Assembly: GCA_019057975.1 (NCBI GenBank)
Contig: JAHLWJ010000177.1
Coordinates: 1 to 8,706, forward strand
Length of the DNA: 8,706 bases
DNA from: Promethearchaeota archaeon
GTDB lineage: Archaea > Asgardarchaeota > Lokiarchaeia > Sigynarchaeales > SOKP01
Reading direction: 5' to 3'
Shown here: in pieces, positions 7,201 through 8,706 of the stretch
Position numbering within the stretch: position 1 is the stretch's first letter
Layout of the letters: each line of letters begins with the position of its first letter
Program-made: the position numbers and the translations under genes
Notes under the pieces: generated by a model
Told to the model about the DNA's origin: nothing
The model's input: the letters and a program-made list of their open reading frames with translations, nothing else
Databases searched by the model: none

Positions 7201-7567
7201 ATGACAAAAATTAGATATTTACTATAATAATGCAGTGGAGTTTCTGTGTTTATAAGTAAATAATAAATTCATTCACGTATTTAAAAGAAATCTAGAAAAG
7301 GTAATAGAATGAGGATAGAAGCGATGTTGAGCCATTTATAGCTTGTTATGTCATAAGAGAGAATCCAGAAATAAATTTTTAGCTTGTTATGTCATTAAGG
7401 GTCAATCCTATCCCGCCTTGCAGAAGTTAACCCGATTTACTGAAACCATAAGAGAGAATCCAGAAATTTGGCAAACTCTCAATAAGTCAGTCAAAACAAG
7501 CGAGATGTTAGAGCTCGATAAGCCACCAGCTCTTAAAATTGTGATCAATGAGATTTTTACTCAATAA
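7201..7567 (+). pseudogene. decayed gene, possibly of an Asgard-type small protein
   Basis: Pieces of one protein lie in order but in different frames. MTKIRYLL (from ATG 7201) is followed by two stops and then SGVSVFISK in the same frame. NNKFIHVFKRNLEKVIE follows in the next frame, ending about 7310. EDRSDVEPFIACYVI continues after a one-base shift. The longest intact piece runs to the TAA at 7565-7567 and contains FLACYVIKGQSYPALQKLTR, with a helical tail SEMLELDKPPALKIVINEIF. That piece can be read from a TTG at 7343 as 74 codons, but its first 12 residues are out of frame with the ancestral protein, so I do not treat it as a real gene. From memory the N-terminal SGVSVF and the KGQSYPALQKLTRF segments resemble small proteins common in Lokiarchaeia, perhaps longin/roadblock-related. 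That family name is uncertain; the gene decay is much clearer. Confidence 0.55.
7340..7467 (+). repeat. duplication with internal deletion inside the pseudogene
   Basis: AGCTTGTTATGTCAT occurs at 7340-7354 and again at 7381-7395. A 21-base stretch at 7352-7372 recurs exactly at 7447-7467. The block 7340-7372 is therefore a copy of 7381-7467 that lacks the middle ~52 bases (about 7396-7446), joined at a shared CAT. The extra block shifts the reading frame and inserts a stop. Confidence 0.8.
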
Positions 7568-7602
7568 ATTTTTCAGAGAATTCTCTCTTCATGTTTGAAT
7601 AT

Positions 7603-7628
7603 CCCCCGTGGTGCCCCCTCCTAAAAAA
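7603..7628 (+). repeat. C-rich post-gene repeat, copy 3
   Basis: The core 7606-7624 is identical to copy 2 over 19 bases, preceded by a C-run and followed by more A residues. It begins 38 bases after the TAA that ends the pseudogene, so the element stayed while the gene decayed. Confidence 0.75.
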
Positions 7629-7722
7629 GTAGGTGGGTGATATAGGAGATAAGATTTTTTATTTAAATACTCAAGAAATTATGTAGTTTTAAATCGTTAG
7701 ATCAAAATATATAAATAAAAAA

Positions 7723-7731
7723 GGAAGTGAT
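7723..7731 (+). promoter_or_regulatory. Shine-Dalgarno that decides a TTG start
   Basis: GGAAGTGAT differs from GGAGGTGAT at one base and ends four bases before TTG 7736. It overlaps the in-frame GTG at 7727, which makes that GTG unlikely as start. A TATA-like ATATATAAAT at 7707-7716 is too close for a transcript carrying this site; TTATTTAAAT (7659-7668) would fit better. Confidence 0.55.
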
Positions 7732-7735
7732 CGGT

Positions 7736-7936
7736 TTGAAACTAATAGAAGAAGAAAGCTTTCATGGAGAAATTATTGAAACCCCAGAAGAATTCATAGA
7801 GGATCTGTGCGAGAGAGTCAATATAGCCTATAACACACTAATGGAAGAAGATGATAAAATGAATCAGCTCGCATTTATCACCACTTTTCTTATCGCTTTC
7901 AAAGGAAGGCTGAATCGAGTCTGCGAAAATATTTAG
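7736..7936 (+). CDS. small acidic helical protein (hypothetical)
   Basis: From TTG 7736 this encodes 66 aa beginning MKLIEEESFHGEIIETPEEF. The sequence is acidic in its first half. It looks like two amphipathic helices (about 17-35 and 38-63) joined by EEDDK, ending in a basic FKGRLNRV segment. There is no zinc motif, HTH or membrane segment, and I do not recognise a family. It follows the pseudogene and repeat copy 3 and is closed by a long T-run, so it seems to be its own transcription unit. The near-consensus Shine-Dalgarno supports a real gene. A small binding partner or regulator is possible but not shown. Confidence 0.6.
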   Translation: MKLIEEESFHGEIIETPEEFIEDLCERVNIAYNTLMEEDDKMNQLAFITTFLIAFKGRLNRVCENI

Positions 7937-7960
7937 AAATTACCTTATTTCTTAATTTTA

Positions 7961-7971
7961 ATTTTTTTTTT
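7961..7971 (+). terminator. oligo-T terminator
   Basis: A run of about ten T residues lies 26 bases after the TAG of the small gene, without a stem before it, as is typical of archaeal termination. Confidence 0.5.
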
Positions 7972-8115
7972 ATTGTTCTACCTAGTCTTTTAAAAAACAC
8001 AAGATAATCTTATCTAACACTTGAAGGAAAGAATCATCAGACTCAAAAGTGTATTCATATACTTTTATGAGAAAAAGATAAATTCTAAATGCATTTAATA
8101 CTAGATAAGACAAAA
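7972..8115. other. AT-rich spacer with two inverted repeats, no gene seen
   Basis: No coding frame stands out. AGATAA 8002-8007 is followed after TC by its complement TTATCT 8010-8015. The stronger inverted repeat at 8042-8071 is listed separately. Both lie before the promoter of the gene at 8144 and may be operators. Confidence 0.4.
8042..8071. repeat. inverted repeat before the gene at 8144
   Basis: AAAAGTGTAT (8045-8054) and ATATACTTTT (8057-8066) are complementary over 10 positions with one G-T, separated by TC. Outside them CTC 8042-8044 matches GAG 8069-8071 across a 2-base bulge. It is centred about 65 bases before the TATA box at 8117-8124, suiting a dimeric regulator site or an RNA hairpin. 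Confidence 0.5.
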
Positions 8116-8116
8116 T

Positions 8117-8124
8117 TATATAAT
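8117..8124 (+). promoter_or_regulatory. TATA box of the last gene
   Basis: TTATATAA is centred about 24 bases before the ATG at 8144. It is the same eight bases as the box at 529-536, at nearly the same distance, and predicts a leaderless transcript. Confidence 0.5.
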
Positions 8125-8143
8125 AATAAAAATATTGATTAAA

Positions 8144-8706
8144 ATGCCAGAAAGATATATAACTAATTCAGCTAGTTCAGATAGGAATGCGGTTGCTGAG
8201 GGGCTTAAGAAAGCCCTAAATTTGTGCGCTACTCATTCACACAATGCTGTGATACTTCATCTTCCTTCAAAAAGTCAATTAAGGCAATTAAGCCTCTTAT
8301 TGAATCAAAAATTAATTACTGCTCTAAAGAAGAATAACTCTGGTAGTTGGAGTAGTATAACCTTTACTTTACACACACAACGTCTTGAGATTAGCGATTG
8401 GACAGAGGATATCATATTATCACTTTATCCCACTTCTACAATGACTGATAATCTGAATGATCTAAAGAGAGCAAAAGCGATTGTAGTTGTTCCATGGAAT
8501 GATAAGGAGAGAGAGAAATGGATACAAACTTGGAATCCAGAAATTATAGGAGGAGAGGAAGTTGAGTTAGAGAATCTTGATCTTGATCCCCGATTAGAAA
8601 GTGCATTATCAGCTTTAACAGGTATAATTAATGTTTCTACAGGTTTAACTCATTCTTCTGATAGGGAAAGTGCAATCCAACTTTTAAAGATATTACATAT
8701 TAATAG
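8144..8706 (+). CDS. hypothetical protein, cut off by the window end
   Basis: The frame stays open from ATG 8144 to the edge, giving 187 codons without a stop. The protein begins MPERYITNSASSDRNAVAEG. Alternating strands and helices suggest an alpha/beta fold: NAVILHLPSKSQLRQLSLLL (~41-60), a region with SWSSITFTLHTQRLEI (~76-91), DIILSLYP, then AKAIVVVPWNDKEREKW (~117-133) and a helical part. The VVVPW-x5-8-W motif is familiar from unnamed proteins in prokaryotic accessory regions, but I cannot attach a function and see no catalytic motif. The base composition is less AT-extreme than in the genes at 558 and 2044. There is no Shine-Dalgarno; the TATA box supports a leaderless ATG. The inverted repeat upstream suggests regulation. 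Confidence 0.75.
   Translation, partial: MPERYITNSASSDRNAVAEGLKKALNLCATHSHNAVILHLPSKSQLRQLSLLLNQKLITALKKNNSGSWSSITFTLHTQRLEISDWTEDIILSLYPTSTMTDNLNDLKRAKAIVVVPWNDKEREKWIQTWNPEIIGGEEVELENLDLDPRLESALSALTGIINVSTGLTHSSDRESAIQLLKILHIN

Noticed and set aside
7343..7567. 74-codon gene starting at TTG
   Set aside because: Its first 12 residues come from a duplicated block read out of frame, there is no ribosome binding site, and ancestral fragments lie upstream. It is better treated as part of a pseudogene.
88..7628. CRISPR array made of the C-rich repeats
   Set aside because: The three copies lie kilobases apart (~6.1 and ~1.5 kb) with genes between them and no spacer-like units.

Overview
This is an AT-rich window (roughly 28-30% G+C by eye). 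All supported protein genes read on the + strand and are separated by long intergenic gaps. Several signals point to an archaeon. TATA-like boxes lie about 25 bases before the start codons of the genes at 558 and 8144, which suggests leaderless transcripts. Other genes carry a Shine-Dalgarno sequence of the extended GGTGAT type (before 6333 and 7736). Short oligo-T runs follow several genes. The proteins are Lys/Asn/Ile-rich, and the decayed gene at 7201-7567 resembles, from memory, small proteins of Lokiarchaeia-like Asgard archaea. The Asgard placement is a guess; archaeal is moderately likely.

Layout. Bases 1-46 are the tail of an upstream gene, followed by a T-run. Bases 86-260 hold a C-rich repeat and a GC-rich island that may be the worn 3' end of a TnpB-type (IS200/IS605) element. 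Bases 412-504 fold into a compact four-helix cloverleaf that looks like a structured RNA. It is separated from the first full gene by one palindromic TATA box that could serve both. Next come a 439-aa protein with a probable degenerate NYN/PIN-like C-terminal domain (558-1877), a 1,111-aa all-helical protein (2044-5379), a 210-aa winged-helix protein (5490-6122) and a cytoplasmic trypsin-like serine protease with an intact triad (6333-7136). A frameshifted pseudogene (7201-7567), a small acidic helical protein (7736-7936) and the first 187 codons of another unknown gene (8144 to the window end) close the window.

Reading of the whole. A large helical-repeat protein, an intracellular trypsin-like protease, a winged-helix protein and a nuclease-like protein next to transposon and pseudogene debris look like an accessory or defence-type island. 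Each gene appears to have its own promoter, so this is a cluster rather than one operon. A common function is inference only. The most unusual items are the cloverleaf RNA candidate and a C-rich core that occurs three times, always in the same orientation and 26-44 bases after a stop codon.
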